64,000 nt of DNA from Colletotrichum lupini (lineage: Eukaryota; Ascomycota; Sordariomycetes; Glomerellales; Glomerellaceae): the NCBI RefSeq assembly GCF_023278565.1, contig NC_064672.1:3844001-3908000 (forward strand), read 5' to 3'. The notes under the pieces were generated by a model. The model made no database searches, had not been told where the DNA came from, and saw nothing but the letters and a program-made list of their open reading frames with translations. The translations under genes were made by a program, and so were the position numbers. Of this stretch, positions 21,535 through 33,727 are shown one piece after another. Within the stretch, counting starts at the first letter, position 1. Every line of letters starts with the position of its first letter.

Positions 21535-23380
21535 ATGCCCGGCAGCTCCCGCATTCCCGCAAGCTTGCGCGAAGGACTGAACCAAGTCAAGCGTAGTCGG
21601 CAGGCGAGTCCATTGTTGGTCCTGAACCTCGACTTGTGAGTTTCCAATGCTTCCATCTTTCCACTTCGGTATCTTTCCCGAAGTAACCTCGGCATCGGCT
21701 AACCTCGAGAACCCCGGCCCGTAGGTTGCGCAACATTATCTTCTTCCTCTTCGTCTGGCGATGGACGCGCAAGACGTTTCTGAAGCTCAAGGGCCGCGGC
21801 CTGATTGGCAGCATTGTCGAGATCTACATTGATATCCGTAGAGTTCTGTATGGTTACTTCCTGCGCGCCCCCGGTGTCCGCGGCCAGGTCCAGAAACAGG
21901 TCAACGAGACCATGGCGAAACTGCAGACCAAGATGATCCCCGCGAACCTCACCCGATACCTGACCCTACCCAAGGAGGGCTGGTCCGAAGACGACGTCCG
22001 GAAGGAGCTTGATACTCTGGCGAACATGGACCACACGAGATGGGAGGATGGCTTTGTCTCTGGCGCCGTCTACCACGGCGAGGACGAGCTGTTGAAGCTG
22101 CAGACTGAGGCGTTTGGCAAGTTCACCGTCGCGAACCCCATTCATCCGGACGTCTTCCCAGGCGTGAGGAAGATGGAGGCTGAGGTTGTTTCCATGGTTC
22201 TGTCCATGTTCAACGCTCCTCCCGGCGCTGCCGGTGCCACCACCAGTGGTGGTACTGACAGTATCTTGTCGGCTTGCCTCGGCGCGCGCCAAAGAGGATA
22301 CTTTGAGAAGGGTATTACTGAGCCTGAGATGTACGTTTTCTCCGTGGGGCTATGTCATTGTGATCTTTCTTACTGACACGCACTAGGATCTTGCCCGAAA
22401 CCGCTCATACTGCGTTCCGCAAGGCCGGTGACTACTTCAAGATCAAGATCCACTACGTCTCCTGCCCTGCGCCCAATTACCAAGTCGATGTCCGTGCCGT
22501 CTCCCGCCTGATCAACAGCAACACAGTTCTGTTGGTTGGCTCCGCACCGAACTTCCCTCACGGCATCATTGATGATATCAGCGCTCTATCCAAGTTGGCT
22601 ATCAAGAAGAAGCTGTGCCTCCACGTCGACTGCTGTCTCGGTTCCTTCATGGTCCCCTTCTTGGACAAGGCAGGTTTTGAGACCGAGCTCTTTGATTTCC
22701 GTCTCAAGGGCGTCACGAGCATCAGCTGCGACACCCACAAGTATGGATTTGCGCCCAAAGGTAACTCTACAGTTTTGTACAGGTCCGCAGAACTCCGCAA
22801 ATACCAGTACTACGTGTCGCCAGATTGGTCTGGCGGTGTGTACGGTTCGCCTGGTATGGCCGGTTCGCGTCCAGGTGCCCTGATTGCCGGTTGCTGGGCT
22901 AGTTTGATGAAGGTCGGTGAGGCTGGTTACATTGACGCTTGTGTCAAGATCGTCGGCACTACCAAGAAAATCATTGAGAAGATTCGCGAGACACCAGCGC
23001 TTGACAACGAGTTGGAGATCTTGGGCAAGCCTCTGGTGTCCGTTGTTGCCTTCACCGCCAAGAATCTCAATGTTTACGACATTGCTGACGGCATGTCAGA
23101 GAAGGGCTGGCACTTGAACGCTCTTCAGAACCCTCCTGCAATCCACGTCGCCGTCACTCTTCCAATTACCAAGGTCTACGAGAAGTTGTTGGCCGACCTT
23201 GAGGCCGTTGTCGAGGCCGAGAAGGAAAAGGAGAGAGTTCGCGCTGTTGAGGGTAAGGGTGTCAAGGGCAAGGCCGTCGGTGACTCGGCTGCTTTGTATG
23301 GCGTTGCCGGATCCCTGCCGAACAAGAGCGTGGTTGTTGATTTGGCCAACGGTTTCTTGGATTTGTTGTACAAAGCATGA
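21535..23380 (+). CDS. DPL1: sphingosine-1-phosphate lyase
   Basis: Exons 21535..21635, 21725..22330 and 22387..23380 give 566 aa. It is an ER-membrane PLP enzyme that cleaves phosphorylated long-chain bases to a fatty aldehyde and phosphoethanolamine, the exit step of sphingolipid metabolism. An N-terminal hydrophobic segment (NIIFFLFVW) anchors it. The substrate-binding region contains SGAVYHG, NPIHPDVFPGVRKMEAEVV and TTSGGTDSI. The PLP Schiff-base lysine is Lys354 in SCDTHKYGFAPKG, preceded by the cofactor Asp in HVDCCLGSF. PDWSGGVYGSPGMAGSRPG matches the family closely. The C-terminus has a charged loop (EAEKEKERVRAVEGKGVKG). The length is normal. The start gives MPGSSRIPASLREGL after a CT-rich leader. 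Confidence 0.95.
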
Positions 23381-25205
23381 AGGAAGCAGAAAATCGGTTG
23401 GGAGTTTTGTAAGTGCATTAGCTGGCGAGCATTCGATCAGGACTCGGGTTCGACAAAACCCCAGTAACATATAACGGTGTAACATATCTATCTATTCAGC
23501 GTCTCTATTTGTCTCTCACCGATATCGCTCCCACTTTGCTCTGCTGACCGCACGAAGCTTACCGAGCTAATGGGGATTGGCTCGCTGGAACTATGTTGCG
23601 TCCGGCTCGAGGATCGGGACGGGGCGAACGGGACCCCCACATGTTCAAGACATGAACGAGTGCGTTCGATCGGAGCTTTCCTCTCTCACGGATCGAGTTG
23701 TCTCAATTTCTATCGGGTATTTTTTTTTTATCTTCACGGGCGGTTAGGGTTGTCTCAGGACTACCGCTCTGACCGCGATTCGCCAGCAAACGCGAGTGCA
23801 GAAGACTAAATCGAAGACATTGGCTGCCAATATCGGAATCAATAGATCGCGACTAAAAATGGCCTGCCGTGCGGACATGCGAACCATTTTCTATCAAAAA
23901 TCTCGGTGGGCGCCTTGCCGCGGACGGCCAACGGGACATCCGGAGCGTCACGGCCCAATTCCGGGGGGCCACCCATGGTATCGTTCTTTGTCTCCTGCAC
24001 TTACATGCAGCATCCCACACCGCACTATCGAAAGTTTCCTCATCCGCATCACATCTAAAGAGCCCTCACCCCTTCAAGCCGCGTCTCAAGTCGAGGCCTG
24101 TGGTCTTATCGGGGACCGCTTGGTGGCACCGCAACCAAACTCCAAGAAAAACTCTAGGGATGGGATGTCCGCGCTGACTGCCGGCTCAGGGCCAACGAGC
24201 AAACATGGCGTCGCCTGACTTGGATTGTCCAACGCGATTCAAGCTAAGATATCTTGGGCGACACGGGAACCATGACTTGGGGCACAGCAGTTCGAAACGA
24301 CGGGAATAATGATATTTTGGTCTAGTTTCCATCCCAGGCGTAAACTTTCAGCTTCCCGAACGCGTGTGGCCTCAAGATCGAAACCCTCCCGATGTCATCG
24401 CATCCTCTGGCGACGGCTACATCCTGGACACCCTGACGTGGGGGAATCCCACCAGACGACTTCCTTTTTCATCTCAGCTTCCTTCGGTGACGCATCGAAA
24501 CGCTACCGATGTGCCGTGTACCAGGCCATGACATTACCATGCAGACAACTTTGCGGCCCAATGAGACAGGGATGGGCCTCGTTGGAGAGACGGTGCACAG
24601 CAGGAAAAGGGCAACTTTGTGGCCTCTACGTTGCCTTCGCCCGACTACTTTGTACGAGCTACCACCACGTATACACAGCCTGCTGATTTCCTTTTCTCTC
24701 GCATCTATTATGCTAATTTCTCCCTCCTATCTCCTGAGTGAGGGGAACACCACATTCTTATCCCTCGCATTTTGAAAATGCACTTTTCCGCATCGCCCAT
24801 GCCGCTCGTGGTGTTGCCTCCGTGATCGACCCTTTCATACCTTCGTGCTGCACCTTATCAATCCACCTGACGCGAGGGGGAATAGATGTCAACATCTCAT
24901 TGGGGAGCCCTCTCAAGTGTCCCATCGGCGTCCGAGGAGGGTATGGGTCTATAACTATTCCCGCCTTTTCTGCTGTCTATTTCACCGTCGCTTCGGTCTG
25001 CCACTTTTCGTCGTCTACTTGCTCGGTATATACGGCTACCCTTTCTATCGCGCCAACAGCCCAATCGCTCTGGTTCCATCCAATCTTACACAGTCCTTGT
25101 TATTTGCCATCGTACAAAACGATCTAGTCTGAGCTTTGCGGAATTTCGCATGCTGTGGCAGACGGCATATCCAATAACAATAACATCGGCAACCGGCAAC
25201 CGGCC
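23381..25205. other. intergenic 1.8 kb, DPL1 to DUF7514 gene
   Basis: No supported gene. The DPL1 3' UTR is at the left. From about 24,690 the sequence is pyrimidine-rich and probably the promoter and long leader of the next gene. Several plus-strand open frames (24,309-25,132) translate to low-complexity Ser/Pro/Cys sequence and are not credible proteins. Confidence 0.5.
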
Positions 25206-27296
25206 ATGACTACCACCCCGACTGGCAAGGCCATGCGGCCACGGCTGAACACCACAACGAACTGGTCCCTGCCGAGAGATCAGGCGGGCCTCCCGGATCC
25301 GGAAGAGCTTTCCCCGCTGTCACCAAGGCGGGCTGCTGGGGAGTACGGCTGGGGACAACAAAAGGGGAGCCATGGTCACGGAAACCGGGTGGATGAGCAG
25401 CAGCAACCGCAGCAGCAGCAGGGTTCGGAGAGCTTGATTATAGAGACGCTCACTTCGAAACCTCGCGATAGTCTTGGTGGCATGCCGTCTGACATGATGG
25501 AGGAGTTGAGGAAGATTATCAAAGAAGAAGGTCAGTTACATCGAGTTCTATATCTTAAAAGTTGAAGTTTACTGATGATGTTGTCCAGTTGCCCAAGTCG
25601 CTCAAGTCGCTCAACTGAAGACAAATGAGACCGGCACCCCCGTCGACGCAGTTCGGTTCCCCCCCTTATCTAGTCAGAATTCCTCCTTCACGCCGGCGTA
25701 CCCCAGCCCGCCCCCTTCCATTATCGACACATTCGGCGCCTCCAAGAACTCATCGCCACGAGATCGCAGTCCGGAGCTCGCACACGCAAAGCCTTCATCG
25801 GCGCCTCCTCCTCCGCCTCAGCAACCGTCGCCGCCAACGTCGGTTCCCGTGCCTGCGCTTCAGTCCACTCCGCCCATCAGCCCACAGCAAAGGGGGGTTC
25901 ACTTTAGAAAGAGGGCATCACCAGTCATTCATTGTCAACCGCGTGTTGAAACGGACAATGAAGACGAGGTCTCGCCGACTGCTCCTACGTCGCCGCGAGT
26001 TGAGTTGAGTAGTGTTGACAAGGCGTGGGGTGTGCTGTTTGACTCGGAGGGGTATCCTACCAACCGACTGAACAGCGTGCTCAGGGGCCTCGCTAATTTT
26101 ATGGTACACCATCTCCCGCCCTCTTCATAAGTTTCTTTGCGGCTAACATGAACCTCAGGTTACGGAGTTTGGGTCGCCAGACACACTCGTCGTTACTCCT
26201 GATAAGATGCTGATGCTGTACACCAAATACAAAGTCGAGCCTGAGAGGTTCCGATATGAAGGTAATCAGCCTTCTCATTCAAACTCCGTAAACAGCTGCT
26301 GACCCTTCACCAGACATCTTCAAGTCTCGGTCCAAAGACGCATTGGAGCGAATCGAATTCTTGTACCAAGATCTAGACTGCCAATACCACCTCGTCCAGG
26401 CCGCACCTAGATCTCACCCCAACATCCCCGGCCTAACCCCCGCAGGCTTCGCGAAATGGATGATCAGCAACATCCTCGCCTACCCAGACCCGGAAGCCAG
26501 GCGTCTACACGCCATCATGACCGCCCTCCCCATCAACGCCGACGGGCCCCTCCTCAACGGCAAACCAGAGAGACTCCCCAGACAGCTATCACGGCATCTC
26601 TTCCCAGAGACCCACGATATGAAGGTCCGCAAGATCATCGACGAGGCCATGTGGGACTGCCTCGAGGACGTCGCGCCGCCCCTGCCATCCATCCCGAAAT
26701 CTCGACCGGCTCCACCGCCCCAGGACGTGACCAGGCTCCCCGAGGCCAACACGCACACCCGCCGGTCCGGAAGCGACCTCCCCAAGCGCCCCGCATCCCT
26801 GCCGCACCGATCCAGGACATACGACCGCGGCGCTCACCGCGTCGAGCCGCACCCGGCACGTCTCCCGCGCGCCAACTCGGACGCGGGCGTTTCCTTGCCT
26901 AGACATCGTGACTTGCCTCCCCCTCCAGTCGGACGGCACTCGACTTCCTCTCAACGACAGCGAAGCCCGCCGCCGACGAATAGGTATACCGCGTCGCTTC
27001 CCTCCATCTCGCAGCACCACGCCAGCGGCGGTGGCGGCGCCGCGTCGCCTTCGCCTTCGTCGTATGATATTCGCGGCGGGGCTGATGCTAATTACGGGGT
27101 GTATTCTGGTCGGGACAGGGACGGGCATCGCGGTTCAGAGTCGAGGGATGAGTCGCCGCGGTCTCCAGGGAATGGAAGGCGCGGCGGCGGCGGTGGTGAT
27201 AGGGGTCCTACGTGGGAGGACGTGTATAGTCGAAAGGGGTCTGCTGGGGGGAGGGGGTCGAGCGTTGATGGGGGATCTCATCGGTCGTTCCGGTGA
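25206..27296 (+). CDS. DUF7514-like protein with long disordered flanks
   Basis: Exons 25206..25530, 25589..26103, 26159..26261 and 26314..27296 give 641 aa. I start at the first in-frame ATG (MTTTPTGKAMRPR); the frame is open upstream without an ATG. The first ~280 residues are Pro/Ser/Gln-rich with a short helical patch. A folded domain follows (about 260-430) beginning VDKAWGVLFDSEGYPTNRL and running through DTLVVTPDKMLMLYTKYKVEPERF and GLTPAGFAKWMISNIL. The introns fall inside this domain. The C-terminal 200 residues are Arg/Pro/Gly/Ser-rich, ending GGSHRSFR. I assign the domain to DUF7514 from memory. Its role is unknown; the composition suggests a scaffold or RNA/nuclear protein, which is speculation. 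Confidence 0.78.
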
Positions 27297-27379
27297 TTCG
27301 TTTCATGGATACGTTTTTGTCTGTTCAAAGACGGAAGGTTGTATTCGGGGGTTCACTGATGATGGATGGAAAAAACAAA

Positions 27380-27396
27380 GGGGGGGGGGGGGGGGG
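27380..27396 (+). repeat. G17 homopolymer
   Basis: An uninterrupted run of 17 G lies 84 bases downstream of the DUF7514-like stop codon, in its presumed 3' UTR. Exact length in the genome may differ, as such runs are error-prone. Confidence 0.8.
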
Positions 27397-28090
27397 AGGT
27401 GAATGAAGATATGACAGTAACGACTTATGCCATTCTGTTTTGTGGGTGGATGTTTGGATGAAGTTTCTGGGCCAGTTCAGTTTGATTTGAAGTTGAATGT
27501 AGGATGGGCTGTATGACCTGCAGACGGCTGTGTCTTTGCAACGTAGCGTTGGTTAGGTTTCTTGTTATAAAAGTCTATTTACTGATATCTCGTTCAACGA
27601 TTTTACCAGATGTCATCTCGACATGCCGGGTCAAAGGTCTTCAGAGTGATAACATTCAATAAAATGCTATACGCACTTATACTGCTATGGTTGTCTATGA
27701 GTCAAATGTGTACCCATATCTTCCGCATCTTGTATAAGGGTTGATACTCTGTGGCACTAGGCTGAACGCTTGGAGAGAGACGACTCTGGTTGTTCTTTTC
27801 TTCATCTAGGTCCGTGAGGTGGTGGAAAGTCCCTGAGCCACTGCCACATTTGTCTTGGAGAAAGACAATTTGGTGATGCGGAAACTTTCTTCCGGACGAG
27901 GACATTCCCGAATTTCTAGCCATATCAACCTGTCCATTCCCACCTGGCGAAAGAGGGATTCTTTTGAGCAAAAACATACACCCAGGTAGGATTACAGTAC
28001 ACCTCAAACTTATGTTGAAAACTAACGAGGTAAAAAGAAAAAGAAAAAGGAAAGGATGTAGGGAGGGGGATAACTGACCTTATAATTCAC

Positions 28091-28199
28091 GCCCCTGCCC
28101 AGATTCGAACAGCGCGCCCCTCGGGCCAGCACGGCTTCATTGGAGTATTTGTTTTAACATCTCTGCGTCAGAGTGTAAACCACCCGGCCAATCCGGATG
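28091..28199 (-). other. degenerate tRNA-like sequence
   Basis: On minus, TGGCCGGGTGG matches the tRNA A box at 10 of 11 consensus positions, and about 80 bases later TGTTCGAATCT matches the B-box core. The spacing suits a class II tRNA or one with an intron. The T-stem (CGCTG against CTGGG) and the acceptor arm do not pair, so I read it as a relic or chance match rather than a functional tRNA. Confidence 0.25.
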
Positions 28200-29530
28200 G
28201 GTGCTGGTGACAGTAACACGCGTTTGGGTGGAACATATACCCTCGGTTGATGCCTCAAGGAAGGAAGGAAGGAAGGGTGGGGGGTCCGGCGACTGAGGCT
28301 CACCTACCTCTTTGGGGAGAATGAGCGAAATGTGGTCTGCAAGTACAGATTACGCCACCATGAAATCTCGGTCGTGTCTTCTTTTGAGTCCAGTCTGGAT
28401 CAGTCTCTGTCTCTCACGCTCGCGCTGTTATCGTTGAAGATGTTGATAGAAATTAACACGCCGAGGAGATCCGTCTGCTCAAGCAAGGACTCGGATTGTG
28501 ATTATCTGTCTTCACACACGGTTTCGAGGCATGGTATTGCTAGCTCGCCTCCATGAGAATTTGGACCTCTCTGGCATTGAGCCACTCCTTCATGTTTCCA
28601 CCATCTCTTGAGCTGTAATGGTGTCATGATGATTAGGTTCCTAAGTCTTTCAACCAGGGGTAAGGAATTGGACTTGTTCTCGTCTCGTAAGCAGGACCCC
28701 ATAAGTTCAACGCCACCTAGCCGCACTTGTAACTCACGAAGTCCAATACTGGATGTCCTCAACGACAAGGTACCTAGGAAAAGCAATACCATTCTTTCCA
28801 AGTTTCTTCGGCAACTAGGAACTCACACAAGGTATGTCTCCTCCGTCAGTTTCATGAGAAGAATGGCCTTGGACCTTCAAAGTCCGAAAGCATCGTCATC
28901 AGTATCAACCCTTCCGTACATATGGTAGCCTCCATGTGTCCCTTTTCCTCGTGGAGCTTACCGAAGAATTGGAACGAAGCTAGATTTCACAACCAATTTA
29001 TATCTATATTGTTCTGGATATCCTATATACAGGCACTTATCCTGCCCGCTTGGTTGACTCCGTTGATCGAGGTAAACCGCCATAGCCGTACATCATGGTC
29101 TCCTCAACAGGGTCTCAAATGTTTTCGTTCAAATTGCCCCAGTACGGCGGAATGTCATGAGGCGCCTGCCTCATCTCGAGCATGTTCATATGCGGCCTTG
29201 AACCGTTGTATTATAGAACCTTCCGCGCCAAACTTTCCACAATGATAGTCTCCCACGCCGTTGCGAAACCTACTCAACTCATGGGACCTGTGCAGACTAG
29301 GTCATACACACCTCTCTGGATACTCAGGTATCGATCCATGGTATATAAACAAGGACATCAGCCCAAAATAACTTCCAAGAATGCTATGGTGCATCCCACT
29401 CTATACACATACAAATCCGCCTGTTTACTTCTCTCCATTCCAAATCAATCGTCGTTTCCACCACACACTTGATGTGGTCAGGTCTGGACTCCTGTTACCT
29501 ACTACAATCCTACCGAAATATCCATTTACA

Positions 29531-30121
29531 ATGGCCACCAAGTTCGCCATCCGTCTGCACAACCGCTACACAACTCTCAAGGCCAAAGCCAAGGGACTTC
29601 GTGTCGGCAGCTATAGCAGCAACAGCAGCAGCAGAAACGGCGGCCAGGAACAGTGCCTCTGGTGTAGGATCCTCAGACGCAAAATCCCTGAGCCCCTTGT
29701 GAGGAACGCAGACATTCACGACTGGATGTCCTCGAACGAGACCCTTGTCGACCACCAGCCAGAGGTGCAAGTAACCCAAGACCTCAGCGGCACCTTCAAC
29801 CCCGGAGAGAGATTCCCCTTCCGTGAAGGCGCTGTTGTTCGCCTCTCAACTAGGTCCGACGCACCCTCCAGCGTCTACTCTTCAGATGAGACCTGCGATG
29901 GCAGCGAACACAGCATCGGCAGCGTTGGCGACGACGACGACGACGACGACTGGTCCACGGTCGACTCCTTCGACGAAGAAGAAGAGGAAACCTTCTACGA
30001 CGCAGAAGATGGTGTCCCAAGGCCAACCAGGGACATGGTGCCCCTGCCGTCGACGTACTCCCCCTTCGCGTCAGACCTTCCCAGTCTCCCGTCCGCGTAC
30101 TGCAACCTTTGGGCGTTCTAG
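29531..30121 (+). CDS. hypothetical acidic protein
   Basis: A single exon of 196 aa starting MATKFAIRLHNRYTTLKAKAKG. The N-terminus is basic. A Ser/Asn-rich linker leads to a CLWC pair (residues 40-43) and IPEPLVRNADIHDW. The C-terminal half is strongly acidic, with a D8-W-S cluster and DEEEEETFYDAEDG, and the protein ends LPSAYCNLWAF. I do not recognise the family. The CxxC and the acidic tail are the only describable features. The frame is open upstream to 29,381 with another ATG, but the chosen start has the better context (ACAATGGCC). Its stop codon is only 21 bases from the stop of the convergent polymerase gene, so the 3' ends must overlap. Confidence 0.6.
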   Translation: MATKFAIRLHNRYTTLKAKAKGLRVGSYSSNSSSRNGGQEQCLWCRILRRKIPEPLVRNADIHDWMSSNETLVDHQPEVQVTQDLSGTFNPGERFPFREGAVVRLSTRSDAPSSVYSSDETCDGSEHSIGSVGDDDDDDDWSTVDSFDEEEEETFYDAEDGVPRPTRDMVPLPSTYSPFASDLPSLPSAYCNLWAF

Positions 30122-30142
30122 AAGAGCAGACCCAGAATTCCT

Positions 30143-32069
30143 TCAGTCCTCAAAGTCGTGGAATCTTGCATGAGCAGCGAGGGCAAATGGCGGTATGGAG
30201 TGACCGCACAGCGGACACCGTGCCGTCACTTCGTCGCCTTCCCACGATCCGCCGTCGTCGTCAAACTCTTCCACCTCCATCTCTTCAACCTCATGATCTG
30301 AGATTGACTGGCGTTGAGCATCATTAACACCATCACCATCACCACCGCCATCGTCTTCCACGATGGCCGTATCAATCTTCCACTGTCGGAGAACGTCATC
30401 CTGCTTGCGGAACATGACAGAGATGTCCCGCCCCACACCTGGCCCAGCCTCACTACCACTGGCGGCCAAATTCGCAACGCAGACATTCATAAGTTGCAGA
30501 TTCCACTTATGACCAGCCGGAAAGAACTTCTTCATCGTTGGAAGCAAGATCTCTGTCGTCAGTCGTTCCGCCAAGGAATCAGGTGTCTCCTTTGTGTTGA
30601 AGACAAAGTTAGGAATAGGCTGGGATCGGGAAATACGTTGAAAATCCGGATGCGAATGCCACGACGTCCCTTGTGGCGCATCAGAAGAAGGCCATTGCCG
30701 AACGGACAGTCTTAGTGTCTTGGGGTGCGCAATCCATCTCTGACTGCCCGGCTCGACCGAGTCGTCGTTGTTGTCGTCTGTCAGGAGATCGGTCCGCATC
30801 CGCCGGATGAGAGAAGCAGATATCTTGCGTAGCTCGCCTTCAATCTGACTCATGCTCTCCAATCCTTTGTACGTGTCCTCAATGCTAATCTGTGACGGCA
30901 CATCGCTCGCGTCCTTGACCTCCGTATCGTCGACTCCGTGTAAGAGGCCCCATACCCTTTCTCCAACACCTCGTTCAGAACCAGGACCACCGAGTAGCTT
31001 CTCCAGTGCGTCGGGCGAAGTCTGCTCGTGGGTCCGCACGTCGTAGACTTTTAGTGGTGACGTCTCCCTGTCGGCGTCGTCGGGTCCCAGGGGCGTCGCG
31101 AGGTACTTTTCCTCAAGCGCGCGCGACGTCTTGAAGCCGATGCCGGGGACTTTTCTAACTGAATGCGCATCCATGAACTCGGTGACAACAGCATCGTCGA
31201 AAGACATCAGAGTCGTCTGGTTACGCGGCTTGTTTACACTCCCCACGAGCTTGCTGAGCAGCTTGTTGGTCGATATCCCGACCGAAGCCGTGAAGCCAAA
31301 GTCCTCCTCGAGCTTCATGCGCAGATGGAAGGCCAGGTGGCTCGCCAGAAGCAGGCGAACGTAGGCAGGGTTGTTGAGATCTCCCGTACCAGGTGTCTTT
31401 CCATATACGCAGCCCGCAACTTTGGTCAAGTCACATGGGAACCCCTTTTCTGGATCCTTCTTGGAAAGGTGGAAGAATGACTCTGATAGCGAAGCCCGGT
31501 TGAGACAGAACATGTTGTAGTTGATAATATCCGTGACGTCTGTCCATAGTCAGCCAACTTGACCCTTTTCCCGCGGTTTTAAGGTGCAAAAGCACACACA
31601 CCCATGAAAACTTCATCGAACCCCAACCTCTCCGCCTTGCGGTTCCACGAGTAGCCTCTCATGAAGCCGAAAAGCTTCTTGCTCGTGTCTCGAAAGGGCG
31701 TCAGGTCCTCACCCTCAATAATGACGAGATTTGGGCAGAGCCGCTTGGCTTCCGTGATGAGCATGAGCTTCCTGACCCCTTGCTTGCGGGCGACGTAGTT
31801 GCACGTGGCCAGGATGTTCTTCTGCTTCACTCCCAAGGGCAGCGCCTTTAGCCGAGGGTCCCGGTTCTCAAAAACCGAGGCGTAGAAGCAGTCATAGTCC
31901 TAGGGAAAGAATTAATGAATGGAACATCATGCTTCCAATATCGAGAGGTTGAAATTTGGCAACAGAAAAGGTGCATTCTTGTTGCTTGTGAATTTGAGGG
32001 TTGACGAACAAAGTGGAGTATGATACGATCATCCCTTCGTCTCGGTGCCCGTTTTCTGGGCAGCTCCAT
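30143..32069 (-). CDS. Y-family DNA polymerase, Pol iota-like
   Basis: Exons on minus are 32010..32069, 31602..31899 and 30143..31539, giving 584 aa. It is a translesion synthesis polymerase. Motifs: IILHF/DYDCFYA, with the first catalytic Asp just after intron 1; LGVKQKNILATCNYVARKQGV, which matches Pol iota better than Pol eta; ERLGFDEVFMDVTD, with the catalytic Asp115-Glu116; ASVGISTNKLLSKL; and RKVPGIGFKT (helix-hairpin-helix). The little-finger region follows (FNTKETPDSLAERL). The C-terminus ends with a C-x2-C...H-x3-H finger (CPLCGHSIPPF...AHARFH) of ubiquitin-binding UBZ type, which would recruit it to ubiquitinated PCNA. The start MELPRKRAPRRRDD is basic. The first intron (110 nt) has a weak donor, GTTCGT. 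Confidence 0.87.
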
Positions 32070-33727
32070 GATTTTCGACTTGACTTTGGCTATGGTCCAT
32101 GAGAGTACCTAGCCTCTCTTCGGTCGGTGCACGCCTTACGGGTGAATCAACTCGATGCGTGTGTGACCCCCACCGCCTCCGATCCTCTCGGGCGTTGTTT
32201 GGTCGCTTTGACAGAAACGGGGTAATGATCCGGGGATTGGGGGCGTGTGGTGTCAGTTGTGAACGGTGCGGCCTGGGCAGAAAAGCACGGGGGCGCACGG
32301 GATAAACGGTCGCTTATCTCACGCCCCGAGTCGCCCGACCCGACAGGTACGGATTGTCCACACGACACCGGCGGCCGCTTCCGAAGGGCAGAAGGTAACG
32401 CCGGTAGTGCCTTGCCCAGTGAGGTAAAGGTATGGACAACTCATTTACCTACTTTCCGTCGGACTTTCCAACGCATGACTTGCTGCCCATCTCGCCTTCC
32501 ATTCTACCGTGAACTGCTGCAACGTGCCAGAAACTGCATCGTTCCGGGTAGGCAACGACCCAAACGTCTCTCTGAAGAATGGAAGTACAAGAAGTGCATT
32601 TAGTTTCCCGCCTGCGCTTCTCGGCGCTGCAGATATCTCCAAACAACCAGTCACATCACTCTTCTGATGCATGTCGACTCTTACAGAACCTCTCTGAAAC
32701 CGCGCTTGTCGACATCCGATCAACATGCATAGCTGATGCCAACAACTTTGCCTACTAAACTTACCTCGGCGCATCAACTGTCGCCCTACTTTCGGATGCC
32801 CAGATGGGCGTTTCCGAACCACTGTCACCAAAATCATTGGACGCCTTCTGGCATCCCAAACTGCCAAAGATACGCTCAGTCGTCCGAAATGTTCCAGCCA
32901 CCCGATCTCTTTCGCACTTGCTTGCCCGCCTGCCTACATACTTGCCTACCTACCTACCTAAAACTTTGCGCTATACACGCATCGCGCGCCCGCCGCCGAC
33001 GACGCCGCCGCCGTCCACCCTCCGCCAACCACCTCACCTACTACCGCACACCTACCCAAGTACACGACGACGAATCGCTCGAAGGCCCATCCCGAACGTA
33101 TGACAGCTAACCAAGACCGCCCCAAAACAAGGGAAGAGGGTCCCCTCTTCCGCTGCACGACACCCAGCCCGCCAGCCCACCGCTTCCCAAAAAGCGACCC
33201 TCTCCCTACTAATAAGGTAGCTTCTCAGAGGAAAGCGTAAAGCGTTCACCCCCAGTGCCCCCCCCCCCCCCAATTCCTCTTCATGCCTAGCCAACGAGAA
33301 GCCGTCCATCTCGCATGACAACCCATCCGTAAGCTCACGTAGCCCACACCACCTCCACTACCTACCTTCCCTTCCCACTCCCGAACTACAGACTCCAACC
33401 GTAAGAAGGTAGGGGACCTTTCCAAAGCCACCACAGGCCCGATAGCTGGAGAGTCAAAGAGGGTCACGAGCAAAATTTCAGTGTGGTATCTCAGGGTAGC
33501 CTCTGCGTTGGTCGAAGGGGAGGGGAATAGGCAGATTGTTGAACCACGCCGCCGCCGCCGCCGCCTCGCGCGCGGACTGAAGCAGTTGAAGAATAATAAG
33601 AACCCCGCTTTCCACCATCGTCTGCCTTCCTCTCCCCTCCCTCTCTCTCCCGTCTCATCTTCACAAAACTACACACAAGACACACAAAAACCACCAACAG
33701 CACATCACAAACCAAACAACCGCAAAC
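32070..33727. other. divergent promoter region, Pol iota / microprotein
   Basis: No protein gene supported. It has a short TACC repeat near 32,945, a GCC repeat (about 32,990-33,020 and 33,548-33,566) and a C14 run at 33,258-33,271. The last 100 bases before 33,728 are a pyrimidine tract followed by a CA-rich, G-poor leader, typical of a strongly expressed fungal gene. Confidence 0.5.
33258..33271 (+). repeat. C14 homopolymer
   Basis: An uninterrupted run of 14 C lies 456 bases upstream of the microprotein start. It is a simple repeat with no evident function. Confidence 0.8.

Larger units (their letters stand above)
27297..29530. other. intergenic 2.2 kb with poly-G and a tRNA-like relic
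   Basis: This holds a G17 homopolymer at 27,380-27,396 just after the preceding gene and a degenerate tRNA-like segment near 28,091-28,199 (listed separately). Open frames are short and unconvincing. The 150 bases before 29,531 are the likely leader of the next gene. Confidence 0.5.

Noticed and set aside
23700..24680. Plus-strand open frames after DPL1 as a separate gene
   Set aside because: They are short, overlap in several frames and have no conserved residues or good splice sites.
32945..33020. TACC and GCC repeats as a CRISPR-like or regulatory array
   Set aside because: Simple sequence without spacers, in a eukaryotic genome; an ordinary microsatellite.
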